Shown: in pieces, positions 1-7,149 of the stretch
Position numbering within the stretch: position 1 is the first letter of the stretch
How the letters are laid out: each line of letters begins with the position of its first letter
Assembly: GCA_003248565.1 (NCBI GenBank)
Contig: QFOV01000004.1
Location: 1 to 38,502 of the forward strand
Direction of reading: 5' to 3'
From: Stenotrophomonas sp.
GTDB lineage: Bacteria; Pseudomonadota; Gammaproteobacteria; Xanthomonadales; Xanthomonadaceae
DNA: 38,502 nt
The notes under the pieces: generated by a model
Told to the model about the DNA's origin: nothing
Seen by the model: only the letters and a program-made list of their open reading frames with translations
Database searches by the model: none
Translations under genes and position numbers: made by a program

Positions 1-2
1 GC

Positions 3-1502
3 TCAGAGCAGCACCACATCGAACTGCTCCTGCAGGTACTGGTCATCGGCCTGGAAGCGGATGCTCTTGCCGAGGAATTCCTCAAGCTCGGCCACCGCCG
101 CAGATTCTTCGTCAGTAATACGCGCGACCACCTTGCTCGAGGCAATCACCAGCAGGCGCGCGGCTTCGAACTGGCGCACGGCACGGGTGATCTCGCGGAA
201 GATCTCGTACGTCACGGTTTCAGCGGTCTTGATGCTGCCGCGGCCGCTGCACTGGGGGCAGGTTTCCGACAGCTGGCGCTCCAGGCTCTCGACGGTGCGC
301 TTGCGGGTCATTTCGACCAGACCCAGCGGCGAGAAGTCATACACCGTGGTCTTGGCATGGTCGCGCGCAAGCGCCTTTTCCAGCGTGCGCAGCACCTGGC
401 GGCGATGCTCGGCATCATCCATGTCGATGAAGTCGATGATGATGATGCCGCCGAGGTTGCGCAGCCGCAGCTGCCGCGCCACCGTCTGCGCCGCCTCCAG
501 GTTGGTGCGGAACACGGTCTCTTCCAGGTTGCGCTGGCCCACGAAGGAACCGGTATTGACGTCGATGGTGGTCATCGCCTCGGTCTGGTCGATGACCAGA
601 TAGCCACCGGACTTGAGCGGCACCTGCTTGTTCAGGGCGCGGACGATTTCATCCTCGACCCCGAACATGTCGAAGATCGGACGGTCGCCGGTATACAGCT
701 CCAGCTTCTCGCCCAGCACCGGCATGTACTTGGCGACGAAGGCCTGCAGCTGGCCGAAGGTTTCCTTGGAGTCGACCTTGACCTTGTCCACGTCCTTGCG
801 GATCAGGTCGCGCACCGAACGCAACGGCAGGCTCAGGTCTTCATAGATGATGCTGCACGGCGGCGCTTCGCGACCACGCCGTTCCACCACCGCCCAGACC
901 CGTGACAGGTAAGAGATGTCCTCGGCCAGGGCCTCGGCCGGTTGGCCTTCGGCATTGGTGCGCACGATGTAGCCGTAGCCGCCATGCTGGGCCGATATCT
1001 CGGTGACCAGTGACTTCAAGCGGGCGCGCTCGCCCTCATCCTCGATGCGGGCCGAAACCCCGACCATCTTGGACTGCGGCAGCAGCACCAGGTAACGCGA
1101 GGGAATGCTGATCTGCGTGGTCAGGCGCGCGCCCTTGGTGCTGATCGGGTCCTTGACCACCTGCACCACCACGTCCTGGCCATCGCGCAGCAACTCCACG
1201 ATCGGCACCGAGGAGGGCAGCGGCAGGCTGGGCGCGGTTTCGTCGGTATCGGCCGCCACTGGCGCCGGACGCACCACGTCGTTGGCATGCAGGAACGCAG
1301 CACGGTCCAGGCCGACCTCGACGAAGGCCGCCTGCATGCCCGGCATCACCCGCTGCACTTTGCCCTTGTAGATATTGCCGACCACGCCACGGCGCCAGCC
1401 GCGCTCGATGTGCAGCTCCTGCAACATGCCGTTTTCAATCACTGCCACGCGGGTTTCGCGCGGGGTGACGTTGACCAGAATTTCTTCAGACACGTCCTTC
1501 AT
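3..1502 (-). CDS. rng: Ribonuclease G
   Basis: Endoribonuclease of the RNase E/G family, which matures the 5' end of 16S rRNA and turns over some mRNAs. The 499-residue length is usual for RNase G and too short for RNase E, which carries a long C-terminal scaffold. An S1-type RNA-binding region covers roughly residues 35-135. The catalytic aspartates are visible as D314 in IDVNTG and D357 in IIIIDF, matching the two metal-binding Asp of RNase E. CPQCSGRG at 415-422 is the zinc-link motif that joins subunits. Its ATG overlaps the stop of the upstream maf by four bases (ATGA), so the two are probably one translationally coupled transcript. The gene is complete, with its stop codon at the window edge. 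Confidence 0.96.
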   Translation of the reverse strand: MKDVSEEILVNVTPRETRVAVIENGMLQELHIERGWRRGVVGNIYKGKVQRVMPGMQAAFVEVGLDRAAFLHANDVVRPAPVAADTDETAPSLPLPSSVPIVELLRDGQDVVVQVVKDPISTKGARLTTQISIPSRYLVLLPQSKMVGVSARIEDEGERARLKSLVTEISAQHGGYGYIVRTNAEGQPAEALAEDISYLSRVWAVVERRGREAPPCSIIYEDLSLPLRSVRDLIRKDVDKVKVDSKETFGQLQAFVAKYMPVLGEKLELYTGDRPIFDMFGVEDEIVRALNKQVPLKSGGYLVIDQTEAMTTIDVNTGSFVGQRNLEETVFRTNLEAAQTVARQLRLRNLGGIIIIDFIDMDDAEHRRQVLRTLEKALARDHAKTTVYDFSPLGLVEMTRKRTVESLERQLSETCPQCSGRGSIKTAETVTYEIFREITRAVRQFEAARLLVIASSKVVARITDEESAAVAELEEFLGKSIRFQADDQYLQEQFDVVLL

Positions 1503-2095
1503 TCCCCCTTGTCCATGGAATCGTCGTCCGCGCCTGCGGCAAATGCCGCCAGCAGCGCGGCGGTCTGTTGCAACGGCAGCCCCATCACCCCGGAGTAGCT
1601 GCCGGCCAGATGACTGATGAAACGCTCCGCCCCGCCCTGGATGGCGTAACCGCCAGCCTTGCCCATCGGCTCGCCAGTGGCGACGTAGGCCTGGATCTGC
1701 GCTGCACTCATCGGCGCGAAGCTCACTTCCGAGACCACCGTCTCCAACGCATGCCGCCCGGCCGCAGCCAGGGCCACCACGGTGATCACCCGGTGCGTGC
1801 GCCCGGCCAGCGAGGCCAGCATGGCTGCGGCATCGTCGGCATCGGCCGGCTTGCCATAGACCCGGTCTTCCAGCACAACCTCGGTATCGGAGCCCAGCAC
1901 CACCGCCTGCGGGTCGTCAGCGACCAGCGCCAGCCCTGCCCGGGCCTTGTCCAGCGCAACCCGGCGCACATAGGCCTCGGCCGCCTCGCCCGGCGCACGC
2001 TGCTCCGGCACCTCCAGATCGAGGGCGCGGAAGGGCAGATCAAGGCGGGACAGCAGTTCGTTGCGACGGGGGGAGCGGGAGGCGAGATAAAGCAT
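1499..2095 (-). CDS. maf: Maf family nucleotide pyrophosphatase (dTTPase/UTPase-like)
   Basis: Maf proteins hydrolyse non-canonical or excess nucleoside triphosphates (dTTP, UTP, modified bases) to monophosphates, as housecleaning enzymes. The family signature ASRSPRRNELL is at residues 5-15, and GSDTEV and AGGYAIQG lie in the active-site half. The frame is open 27 codons further upstream, but the start is placed at 2095 because the family begins with M-L-Y-L-A-S-R-S-P-R. This gives 198 residues, a normal Maf length. There is no Shine-Dalgarno; instead a -10-like TATGCT ends seven bases before the ATG, so the transcript may be leaderless. It precedes rng with a four-base overlap. Substrate preference cannot be settled by eye. 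Confidence 0.93.
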   Translation of the reverse strand: MLYLASRSPRRNELLSRLDLPFRALDLEVPEQRAPGEAAEAYVRRVALDKARAGLALVADDPQAVVLGSDTEVVLEDRVYGKPADADDAAAMLASLAGRTHRVITVVALAAAGRHALETVVSEVSFAPMSAAQIQAYVATGEPMGKAGGYAIQGGAERFISHLAGSYSGVMGLPLQQTAALLAAFAAGADDDSMDKGE

Positions 2096-2101
2096 CGTGA
2101 A

Positions 2102-2107
2102 AGCATA
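2102..2107 (-). promoter_or_regulatory. -10-like hexamer at leaderless spacing before maf
   Basis: On the minus strand TATGCT ends exactly six bases before the A of the maf ATG. A start site at the usual distance would be the A itself, giving a leaderless maf-rng mRNA. No convincing -35 was found. Confidence 0.4.
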
Positions 2108-2113
2108 ACCTGC

Positions 2114-2144
2114 GCCAGCAACCTGAATGATGAGCATTGCTGGC
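2114..2144. promoter_or_regulatory. Inverted repeat between the divergent maf and SIMPL-domain genes
   Basis: GCCAGCAA (2114-2121) and TTGCTGGC (2137-2144) are perfect 8-bp arms around a 15-base centre, in the 131-bp divergent intergenic region. This could be an operator for a dimeric regulator or an RNA hairpin. No regulator is named by the sequence. Confidence 0.4.
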
Positions 2145-2226
2145 AAAGTGACCGCGACCCCATCATGGCTCACCACCCGTTCATCGCCTTGTGTTCATTT
2201 TCACGATCCAGCCAAGGAGGATCACC

Positions 2227-2964
2227 ATGCGCCGTACCGCCCTCGCCCCACTGCTGCTGTCCCTGTCTCTCGCTCTTGGAGTCTCGATGACCGCCAATGC
2301 CCAAACCGTCCCGGCCGTGGTTGCCAACGACGCGACCTTGTTGAACGTCTCCGCCCAGGCCGAAGCCCACCGTGTGCCGGACGTGGCCACGCTGTCTGCC
2401 GGGGTGGTCACCCAGGCCGCCGATGGCAACGCCGCCATGCGCGACAACGCCGTGCAGATGGACAAGGTGATGGCCGCGATCAAGGCTGCCGGCATTGCCG
2501 AGCGCGACATCCAGACCAGCGGTATCAACCTCAGTCCGCAGTACCGCTACGCCGAGAACGAAGCGCCGAAGATCACCGGCTACCAGGCCAACAACACCGT
2601 CAGCCTGAAGGTGCGCGACATCAGCAAGCTGGGCAAGGTGCTGGACAGCCTGGCCGCACAGGGGGCAAACCAGATCAACGGCCCCAGCTTCGAGATCGAC
2701 CAGCCGGAACCGGTCTATGACGAGGCCCGCCTGGCCGCGCTGAAGAAGGCCCAGGCCCGCGCCGAAACCTATGCCAAGTCGCTGGGCCTGCGCGTGCGCC
2801 GTATCGTCAGCATTTCCGAAGGCAGCCAGGGCGGCTTCCGACCGATGCCGATGATGGCCATGGCCGCCGGCCGCGCCAACAAGATGGAAATGGATACCGC
2901 GGTGTCGCCGGGCGAAACCACCGTCTCGGTCAACCTGGACGTGGTGTTCGAACTGGGCCGCTGA
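2227..2964 (+). CDS. Secreted SIMPL-domain (DUF541) protein
   Basis: SIMPL-domain proteins (E. coli YggE and relatives) are periplasmic or membrane-associated proteins linked to oxidative-stress tolerance; their biochemical role is poorly defined. A Sec signal peptide fills the first ~26 residues (M-R-R-T-A-L-A-P..., ending ...TANA before QTV). The SIMPL domain covers most of the rest, with the typical opening of a conserved Ser-Ala region and a central segment on combinations of residues (QTSGINLSPQY). The start at 2227 is chosen over an upstream in-frame ATG at 2191 because AAGGAGG (2214-2220) lies six bases before it. The protein is 245 residues. A strong terminator follows, so it is probably monocistronic. 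Confidence 0.88.
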   Translation: MRRTALAPLLLSLSLALGVSMTANAQTVPAVVANDATLLNVSAQAEAHRVPDVATLSAGVVTQAADGNAAMRDNAVQMDKVMAAIKAAGIAERDIQTSGINLSPQYRYAENEAPKITGYQANNTVSLKVRDISKLGKVLDSLAAQGANQINGPSFEIDQPEPVYDEARLAALKKAQARAETYAKSLGLRVRRIVSISEGSQGGFRPMPMMAMAAGRANKMEMDTAVSPGETTVSVNLDVVFELGR

Positions 2965-2986
2965 GCAACGCGGCCACCGCAATCGG

Positions 2987-3016
2987 AACGGCGCCTACGG
3001 GCGCCGTTCTTGTTTT
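2987..3016 (+). terminator. Rho-independent terminator after the SIMPL-domain gene
   Basis: A perfect 9-bp GC-rich stem (AACGGCGCC / GGCGCCGTT) with a TACG loop is followed by CTTGTTTT. It lies 22 bases after the stop codon. Confidence 0.85.
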
Positions 3017-3051
3017 GCTCGCTCACATTGGTGGCGTGGCGGGCTTCTGTT

Positions 3052-3150
3052 TGTGGGAGCGGTGTAAGCCGCGAAGCTCCCGTTGCAGAAAACCTTGGCA
3101 GCTGCACTATCTGATGCTGAGTCTGTTTCGCGGCCTACGCCGCTCCCACA
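3052..3150. repeat. Inverted pair of REP-like elements
   Basis: TGTGGGAGCGGTGTAAGCCG begins at 3052, and a near-identical copy lies inverted at 3127-3150 (reverse complement TGTGGGAGCGGCGTAGGCCG). Each copy is 24 bases, differing at two positions, with 51 bases between them. The arrangement is like a bacterial interspersed mosaic element, in the 359-bp gap between the SIMPL-domain and TonB genes. Related TGTGGGAGCGG elements are common in Xanthomonadaceae and Pseudomonas intergenic DNA. The rest of the gap shows only the terminator and the hairpin at 3246-3275. Confidence 0.75.
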
Positions 3151-3245
3151 GGAGTCGGCCTTTGCTTCCCCTCAAGCTGTCCGCCAGCTGACCAGAAACA
3201 GGCACCCCGCTTGCCGAATGCCTGAATAAAGGGCGCACTGCAGCT

Positions 3246-3275
3246 ACGGGACGCGGTCGAGCAACCCCGTCCCGT
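3246..3275. other. Stem-loop upstream of the TonB-family gene
   Basis: ACGGGACG (3246-3253) pairs with CGTCCCGT (3268-3275) around a 14-base loop that can partly pair internally. There is no T-run, so it is not a canonical terminator. It may be a 5'-UTR structure for the gene starting 48 bases later. Confidence 0.4.
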
Positions 3276-3323
3276 GTCATCGCGCGTTGTTCTCTGTCAC
3301 ACGCCCACGCATGGAGGTGGTAC

Positions 3324-3986
3324 ATGGTCCGCACGCAACAACGCAGTCCGTCCCTGCACGTAGAACCCTCGCGCATCCTTGCCTACAGCACGGCCCTGGC
3401 CCTGCACGCATTTGCCCTGGGCTTGCTGTTGATTCCGTTGTCACAGGTACCGATCCACAACGAAGCGGTGCGTGAGCGTTGGCTGGTCCCCGACGCCAAA
3501 CCCATCGTCCCCAATCCACCCGCACCACCAATCGATGTACCAGTGACCAGCACCCCGTCACCGCCGCGGCAACCGGCACTGGCCGCACCGGTGGACAACG
3601 CGCCGATGCCGATTTTCGCGACCGAGGCAGTCGTCACCGCACCGGTGGATGTTGCACCTGCCGTCGACAACAGCCCTTCCATCGATCCAATCGGCACATC
3701 CACACCGCTACAGGGCGTGCAGCTGCGCTATCGCAACGCTCCAGCGCCGGGCTATCCGCGTGATGCACTGATCGCCGGTGCACAGGGCACGGTGACACTG
3801 CGGGTGCTGGTGGATGTGGATGGCTCGCCACTGGAAGTCAGCATCGAACGCAGCAGTGGCAACCGCAGCCTGGACAATGCCGCCCGCAGCCAGGTGCTGC
3901 GCCGCTGGAAGTTCCAACCCGCTACCGACGGCGGTCGCCCGGTACAGGCCTATGGCTTGATCCCGGTCGACTTCAAGCTTGGCTGA
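3324..3986 (+). CDS. TonB-family energy-transducing protein
   Basis: TonB proteins span the periplasm and pass proton-motive energy from ExbB/ExbD to TonB-dependent outer-membrane receptors. The 220 residues show a single N-terminal membrane anchor (about residues 16-38, with the conserved His that precedes it in TonB families), a proline-rich periplasmic linker (about 50-125), and a C-terminal TonB domain. Markers of that domain are YPRDALIAGAQGTV, a LRVLVDVDG strand and the RRWKFQPA segment. GGAGGTGG at 3313-3320 supports the ATG at 3324. No exbB, exbD or receptor gene is adjacent, so the partner complex must be encoded elsewhere. Many Xanthomonadaceae carry several such orphan TonB paralogues, so this need not be the main siderophore TonB. 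Confidence 0.85.
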   Translation: MVRTQQRSPSLHVEPSRILAYSTALALHAFALGLLLIPLSQVPIHNEAVRERWLVPDAKPIVPNPPAPPIDVPVTSTPSPPRQPALAAPVDNAPMPIFATEAVVTAPVDVAPAVDNSPSIDPIGTSTPLQGVQLRYRNAPAPGYPRDALIAGAQGTVTLRVLVDVDGSPLEVSIERSSGNRSLDNAARSQVLRRWKFQPATDGGRPVQAYGLIPVDFKLG

Positions 3987-4003
3987 CAGTTCTGGCAACC
4001 GCT

Positions 4004-4031
4004 AATGGCAGCGCGTTGCGGCGCTGCCATT
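4004..4031. other. Strong stem-loop downstream of the TonB-family gene
   Basis: AATGGCAGCGC (4004-4014) and GCGCTGCCATT (4021-4031) form a perfect 11-bp stem with a 6-base loop, 17 bases after the TonB stop. No T-run follows, so termination is uncertain. It may protect the 3' end of the transcript. A second perfect hairpin (GGCTCGC / GCGAGCC, 4115-4133) lies between here and the tRNA terminator. Confidence 0.5.
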
Positions 4032-4174
4032 GGCACTGCCAGCCCGGCCCCAATAGCGAGCGTCGCCATGCTTGAAAAAGTTCGACGGCTTCCGCCCGCG
4101 TCATGCCGAGAGCTGGCTCGCCTGGTGCGAGCCGTGCTCGCGCCCTGCACGTCACGCCAACTTGAACAACAGGC

Positions 4175-4207
4175 AAAAAAAGACCCGCATCTCGCGATGC
4201 GGGTCTT
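4175..4207 (-). terminator. Terminator of tRNA-Asn
   Basis: Read on the minus strand, AGACCCGCATC and GATGCGGGTCT form a perfect 11-bp stem with a 4-base loop, followed by a run of seven T. It starts 12 bases after the CCA end of the tRNA. Confidence 0.9.
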
Positions 4208-4218
4208 CAATCAAATCT

Positions 4219-4295
4219 TGGCGCCCGAAGTTGGACTCGAACCAACGACCCCCTGATTAACAGTCAAGTGCTCTAACCGGCTGAGCTATTCGGGC
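4219..4295 (-). tRNA. tRNA-Asn (anticodon GTT)
   Basis: The minus-strand sequence folds as a full cloverleaf. The acceptor stem is GCCCGAA / TTCGGGC with discriminator G and an encoded CCA. The D stem is GCTC / GAGC. The anticodon loop holds GTT within CTGTTAA, and the T arm is GTTGG / CCAAC with TTCGAGT in the loop. The length is 77 bases including CCA. A T-rich terminator follows and a -10-like box lies just upstream, so it is probably its own transcription unit. Confidence 0.96.
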
Positions 4296-4305
4296 GGGGA
4301 GGCGC

Positions 4306-4311
4306 ATTCTA
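4306..4311 (-). promoter_or_regulatory. Probable -10 box of tRNA-Asn
   Basis: TAGAAT on the minus strand (5 of 6 to TATAAT) lies 10 bases before the mature tRNA 5' end, in the spacer between rlmH and the tRNA. The -35 would fall inside the end of rlmH and is not well conserved. Confidence 0.45.
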
Positions 4312-4319
4312 TACGTTAA

Positions 4320-4790
4320 TTACGCGCGATGGTAGGGGTGATTGGCCAACATCGCCGCTGCGCGATACAACTGCTCGGCCACGACCAGCCGAACCAGCAT
4401 ATGCGGCAAGGTCAGCGGGCCTATCGACCACTTCTCGTCGGCCACTGCGGACACTTCCGCTGCGTGCCCTTCCGGGCCACCAATCAGGAACGCCAGGTCG
4501 CGTCCCTGCGTACGCCAGTGTTCCAAACGCTGCGCCAGCTGCTCGGAACTGAGCTGCCTGCCTGGCACATCAAGTGCCACCACGTAAGGATTCTTGGGCA
4601 GCGCAGCCAATACCCGCTTGCCCTCGTCCTCGATCGCGCGCTTGGGATCGCGCCCCTTGCCGCGCAGGCCCGGCTCGATTTCAACCAGCTCCAGCGGCAA
4701 CCAATGCGACAGGCGCTTCTGGTACTCGGCAAAGCCCTGCGCCACCCAGGACGGCGCGCGTTCACCGGTGGCGATCAATCTGGCTTTCAT
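4320..4790 (-). CDS. rlmH: 23S rRNA pseudouridine-1915 N3-methyltransferase
   Basis: SPOUT-class methyltransferase that uses S-adenosylmethionine to methylate pseudouridine 1915 in helix 69 of 23S rRNA on assembled 70S ribosomes. The knotted C-terminal half shows LIGGPEGH, the SAM-binding loop, and ends with the family tail EQLYRAAAMLANHPYHR. The N-terminus M-K-A-R-L-I-A-T-G-E-R aligns with known RlmH starts, so 4790 was chosen over the upstream in-frame codon at 4814. GGAGGGG lies just before it. This gives 156 residues, the family norm. It follows rsfS by 81 bp, a gap holding a hairpin. Confidence 0.96.
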   Translation of the reverse strand: MKARLIATGERAPSWVAQGFAEYQKRLSHWLPLELVEIEPGLRGKGRDPKRAIEDEGKRVLAALPKNPYVVALDVPGRQLSSEQLAQRLEHWRTQGRDLAFLIGGPEGHAAEVSAVADEKWSIGPLTLPHMLVRLVVAEQLYRAAAMLANHPYHRA

Positions 4791-4812
4791 GCGTCCCCTC
4801 CTATCAACCTGC

Positions 4813-4843
4813 ACAAACGAAGACGGCGCCCTGCGGCGCCGTC
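4813..4843 (-). terminator. Stem-loop between rsfS and rlmH (weak terminator or attenuator)
   Basis: On the minus strand GACGGCGCC and GGCGCCGTC form a perfect 9-bp stem with a 4-base loop, followed by TTCGTTTGT, a broken T-run. It lies inside an apparent operon and may reduce read-through into rlmH or act as a processing site. Confidence 0.5.
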
Positions 4844-4871
4844 ACAGCAACAGAAGCTGTGGCCGTCAGGC

Positions 4872-5291
4872 TCAGCCAGCATCCTGCTCGTCTTCGTCGT
4901 CGTAGGCCGAGCGCGGCTGGTCGCCGACGGTCCACAGACGCTCCAGCGCGTACAGCTCGCGCACGCGCGGCAGCATGACGTGGACGATGACATCGCCCAG
5001 ATCAACCAGCACCCACTCGGCTTCGCGCTCGCCCTCGACACCCAGCGGCATCACACCAAGGTTCTTGGCGAAACGCACGACTTCCTCGCCAATCGACTTG
5101 ACGTGACGGGTAGAGGTACCGGAGACCACCACCATGTAATCAGCCACGCTGGACTTGCCACGCACATCGAGCTCGACGGCATCCCGGGCCTTGATCTCCT
5201 CAAGGGCGGAGTGAACGGACGCCAGCAGGGCCGGTACGGAGGGTGCCGGGCTGGGCATTTGGGTCTTGATGACTTGGGCTTCGGTGGTCAA
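4872..5291 (-). CDS. rsfS: Ribosomal silencing factor RsfS
   Basis: RsfS (Iojap/YbeB family) binds ribosomal protein uL14 on the 50S subunit and blocks joining with 30S, damping translation in poor growth conditions. The core domain is clear: a segment around DVRGKSSVADYMVVVSG, then TSTRHVKSIGEEV, then VEGEREAEWVLVDLGDVIVH, ending in an acidic tail (YDDEDEQDAG). The start is uncertain. The frame opens at ATG 5351, directly after the nadD stop, but a TATAAT (5323-5328) sits inside that extension. TTG at 5291 gives M-T-T-E-A-Q... and a normal length of 139 residues, so it is preferred. No Shine-Dalgarno is obvious for any candidate. Confidence 0.92.
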   Translation of the reverse strand: MTTEAQVIKTQMPSPAPSVPALLASVHSALEEIKARDAVELDVRGKSSVADYMVVVSGTSTRHVKSIGEEVVRFAKNLGVMPLGVEGEREAEWVLVDLGDVIVHVMLPRVRELYALERLWTVGDQPRSAYDDEDEQDAG

Positions 5292-5322
5292 AGCAGCAGA
5301 ACTCGATGAATTAAGGGGAACG

Positions 5323-5328
5323 ATTATA
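5323..5328 (-). promoter_or_regulatory. Possible internal -10 (TATAAT) upstream of rsfS
   Basis: A perfect TATAAT on the minus strand lies about 30 bases before the preferred TTG start of rsfS. The -35 region is poor. If active, it would uncouple rsfS-rlmH from leuS-nadD and rule out the two upstream ATG starts. Confidence 0.35.
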
Positions 5329-5351
5329 GAGAACATGCCAGCTGCCGGCAT

Positions 5352-6062
5352 TCACACCAGCGCAGCACTGCCGTACAGGCCTTGCGCAAGGATGTACCCG
5401 GCCACCGCCGAAGGCAACAGATCCCGCCATGGCCCGCCGCTGGCGATGGCGGCCCGCACCTCGGTCGCGGACTCGGCATGCAGCGGCTGGCGCAGCCGCC
5501 AGACCCGTCCTGCCGGGCTATCAATCAGACTTTCGGCCGAGCCGGCCCAAGCTCCGTCCAGCCGACGCGCCAGTTCCACTGGCAACTCACCGTCCAAGCC
5601 GCTGCCGGGTCGTTCAGCCACCACGATATGCGCAAGATCGAGCAGATGCTCCCATTGGTGCCAGCTGGGTAAGCCGAGCAGGCTGTCAGCGCCCATCAGC
5701 ATGGCCAAAGGGCGCTGAGGGCCAATCTGGGCGCGGAGGTCGCGCAGTGTGTCCACGGTCCATGACGGCACGCCGGGCTGCTGCTGGGCACGCTGCAGTT
5801 CGCGGGTATCCAACAGCAGGTTGGGCTCGTCGGCAACCGACAGTGCCAGCATGTGCGCACGCTGGGCGGCATTGGCACCAGGCGGCGCCCTATGCGGCGG
5901 ATCGGCGGCCGGCATCAGGTGCACCGGCACCTGCAGCTCGGCTGCAGCGCAGCGCGCGATGGCCAGATGGCCGTTATGAACCGGATCGAAGGTGCCGCCG
6001 TAAAGCAGCCACAGGCCGCCATCTACGGCAACGCCTGCCGGCGACAGCCCGGCAGTACTCAT
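5352..6062 (-). CDS. nadD: Nicotinate-nucleotide adenylyltransferase
   Basis: Transfers AMP from ATP to nicotinate mononucleotide, giving deamido-NAD in NAD synthesis. The nucleotidyltransferase signature GGTFDPVHNGHL is at residues 22-33 and contains the HxGH-type ATP site. SATEVR near the C-terminus corresponds to the second phosphate-binding motif, usually S-x-T-x-I-R, here with a conservative Val. The 236-residue protein has a short N-terminal extension (M-S-T-A-G-L-S-P...) before the first strand. Its ATG follows the holA stop with no gap (TGA then ATG), indicating translational coupling. Confidence 0.95.
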   Translation of the reverse strand: MSTAGLSPAGVAVDGGLWLLYGGTFDPVHNGHLAIARCAAAELQVPVHLMPAADPPHRAPPGANAAQRAHMLALSVADEPNLLLDTRELQRAQQQPGVPSWTVDTLRDLRAQIGPQRPLAMLMGADSLLGLPSWHQWEHLLDLAHIVVAERPGSGLDGELPVELARRLDGAWAGSAESLIDSPAGRVWRLRQPLHAESATEVRAAIASGGPWRDLLPSAVAGYILAQGLYGSAALV

Positions 6063-7106
6063 TCAGCGCACGCCACGGACAAGCAGGCGCACTGCGCGGG
6101 CTTCAGCCAGCGCAACCAGCAGCCGTTCCAGCGCAAGCCAGGGATCGCCTTCTGCGCGCCCCTTGGCCATGCGGTCGACCTGCGAGGCCTCGGCGACAAA
6201 GCGCTCCCAGCGGCGGGGATCGGGGTGCCGCTGCAGGGCACGTTTGAACGGCGCCTGGCGCGATTCCCAGATGCCCTTGGATTTCATTTCCGCGGCCAGG
6301 TTGCCGCCACTGGCCTGCACCCGGGCCAGCCCGGCGGTGATCAGCAGTTCGCGGATCAGGATCGGCATCAATGCAGCCACTGCCTCACCCTCGGCGCGCA
6401 AGCCGGCGACCATCCGCAGCACAGCCTGCGCCTGCCCGGAGAATGCCGCCTCACTCAACCTGAAGACGTCGTAGCGCGCTGCATCGGCAACCAGCGACTC
6501 CATCCTGGCAACATCCAGCGGCTGGCCATCGGCCAGCAACGCCAGTTTGTCGATCTCCTGCGCGGCAGCGAGAAGATTGCCTTCAACGCGTTCGCTCAAG
6601 CGCTGCACGGCGGCGGGATCAGCGCGCAGGCCCTTGCTGCGCAGGCGCCGTTCGATCCAATCCGCCAACTCGTGTGGCTTGATCGCCCAGGCCACCGACA
6701 GCACGCCAACCTTGTTGACGGCCTCGGCCCATTTGCCCTGGTGCGCCTTGCTCCACTCACCAGCAGTGATCAGCAGCACCACATCCGGCGCAGGCCGTGC
6801 GCAGAAGTCGCTGATGACCTCGGCCCCGTCCTTGCCCGGCTTGCCGTTGGGCAGGCGCACTTCCACCAGACGACGCGCGCTGAACAGACTGGGCGCGTTG
6901 AAACTGGAGGCCAACTGGCCCCAGTCAAAATCACGACCATCGGCATCAAATACTTCGCGCTCGCCAATGCCATCGGCGCGCGCCTTGGCGCGCACCGCAT
7001 CGGCGGCCTCGATTACCCGCAACAGCTCGGGGCCGGCGATCAGGTACACCGGCGCCAAGGCTTGGGAGGCGATCTGGCTGGCCAGTTGTTCCGGTCGCAG
7101 CTCCAT
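6063..7106 (-). CDS. holA: DNA polymerase III subunit delta
   Basis: Clamp-loader delta subunit, which opens the beta sliding clamp at primed sites. The N-terminus M-E-L-R-P-E-Q-L opens the delta fold. It is followed by PVYLIAGPELLRVIEAADAV, the usual non-ATP-binding remnant of the AAA+ fold, and the WAIKPHELADWIERRL segment. The 347-residue length matches the family. Its operon position between lptE (43 bp away) and nadD (adjacent) is conserved in many Gammaproteobacteria. The start ATG is unambiguous relative to family length. Confidence 0.95.
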   Translation of the reverse strand: MELRPEQLASQIASQALAPVYLIAGPELLRVIEAADAVRAKARADGIGEREVFDADGRDFDWGQLASSFNAPSLFSARRLVEVRLPNGKPGKDGAEVISDFCARPAPDVVLLITAGEWSKAHQGKWAEAVNKVGVLSVAWAIKPHELADWIERRLRSKGLRADPAAVQRLSERVEGNLLAAAQEIDKLALLADGQPLDVARMESLVADAARYDVFRLSEAAFSGQAQAVLRMVAGLRAEGEAVAALMPILIRELLITAGLARVQASGGNLAAEMKSKGIWESRQAPFKRALQRHPDPRRWERFVAEASQVDRMAKGRAEGDPWLALERLLVALAEARAVRLLVRGVR

Positions 7107-7149
7107 TGCTCAGCCCCCATGCGCCTGCGTAAAGCCAGAACGCGTCAAC

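Noticed and set aside
3107..3376. 89-codon minus-strand frame across the REP-like pair
   Set aside because: It translates repeat and non-coding DNA, with no ribosome binding site or family match.
4005..4260. Small plus-strand open frames over the tRNA-Asn region
   Set aside because: They run through the terminator and into the tRNA gene on the other strand and resemble common mis-annotations over tRNAs.
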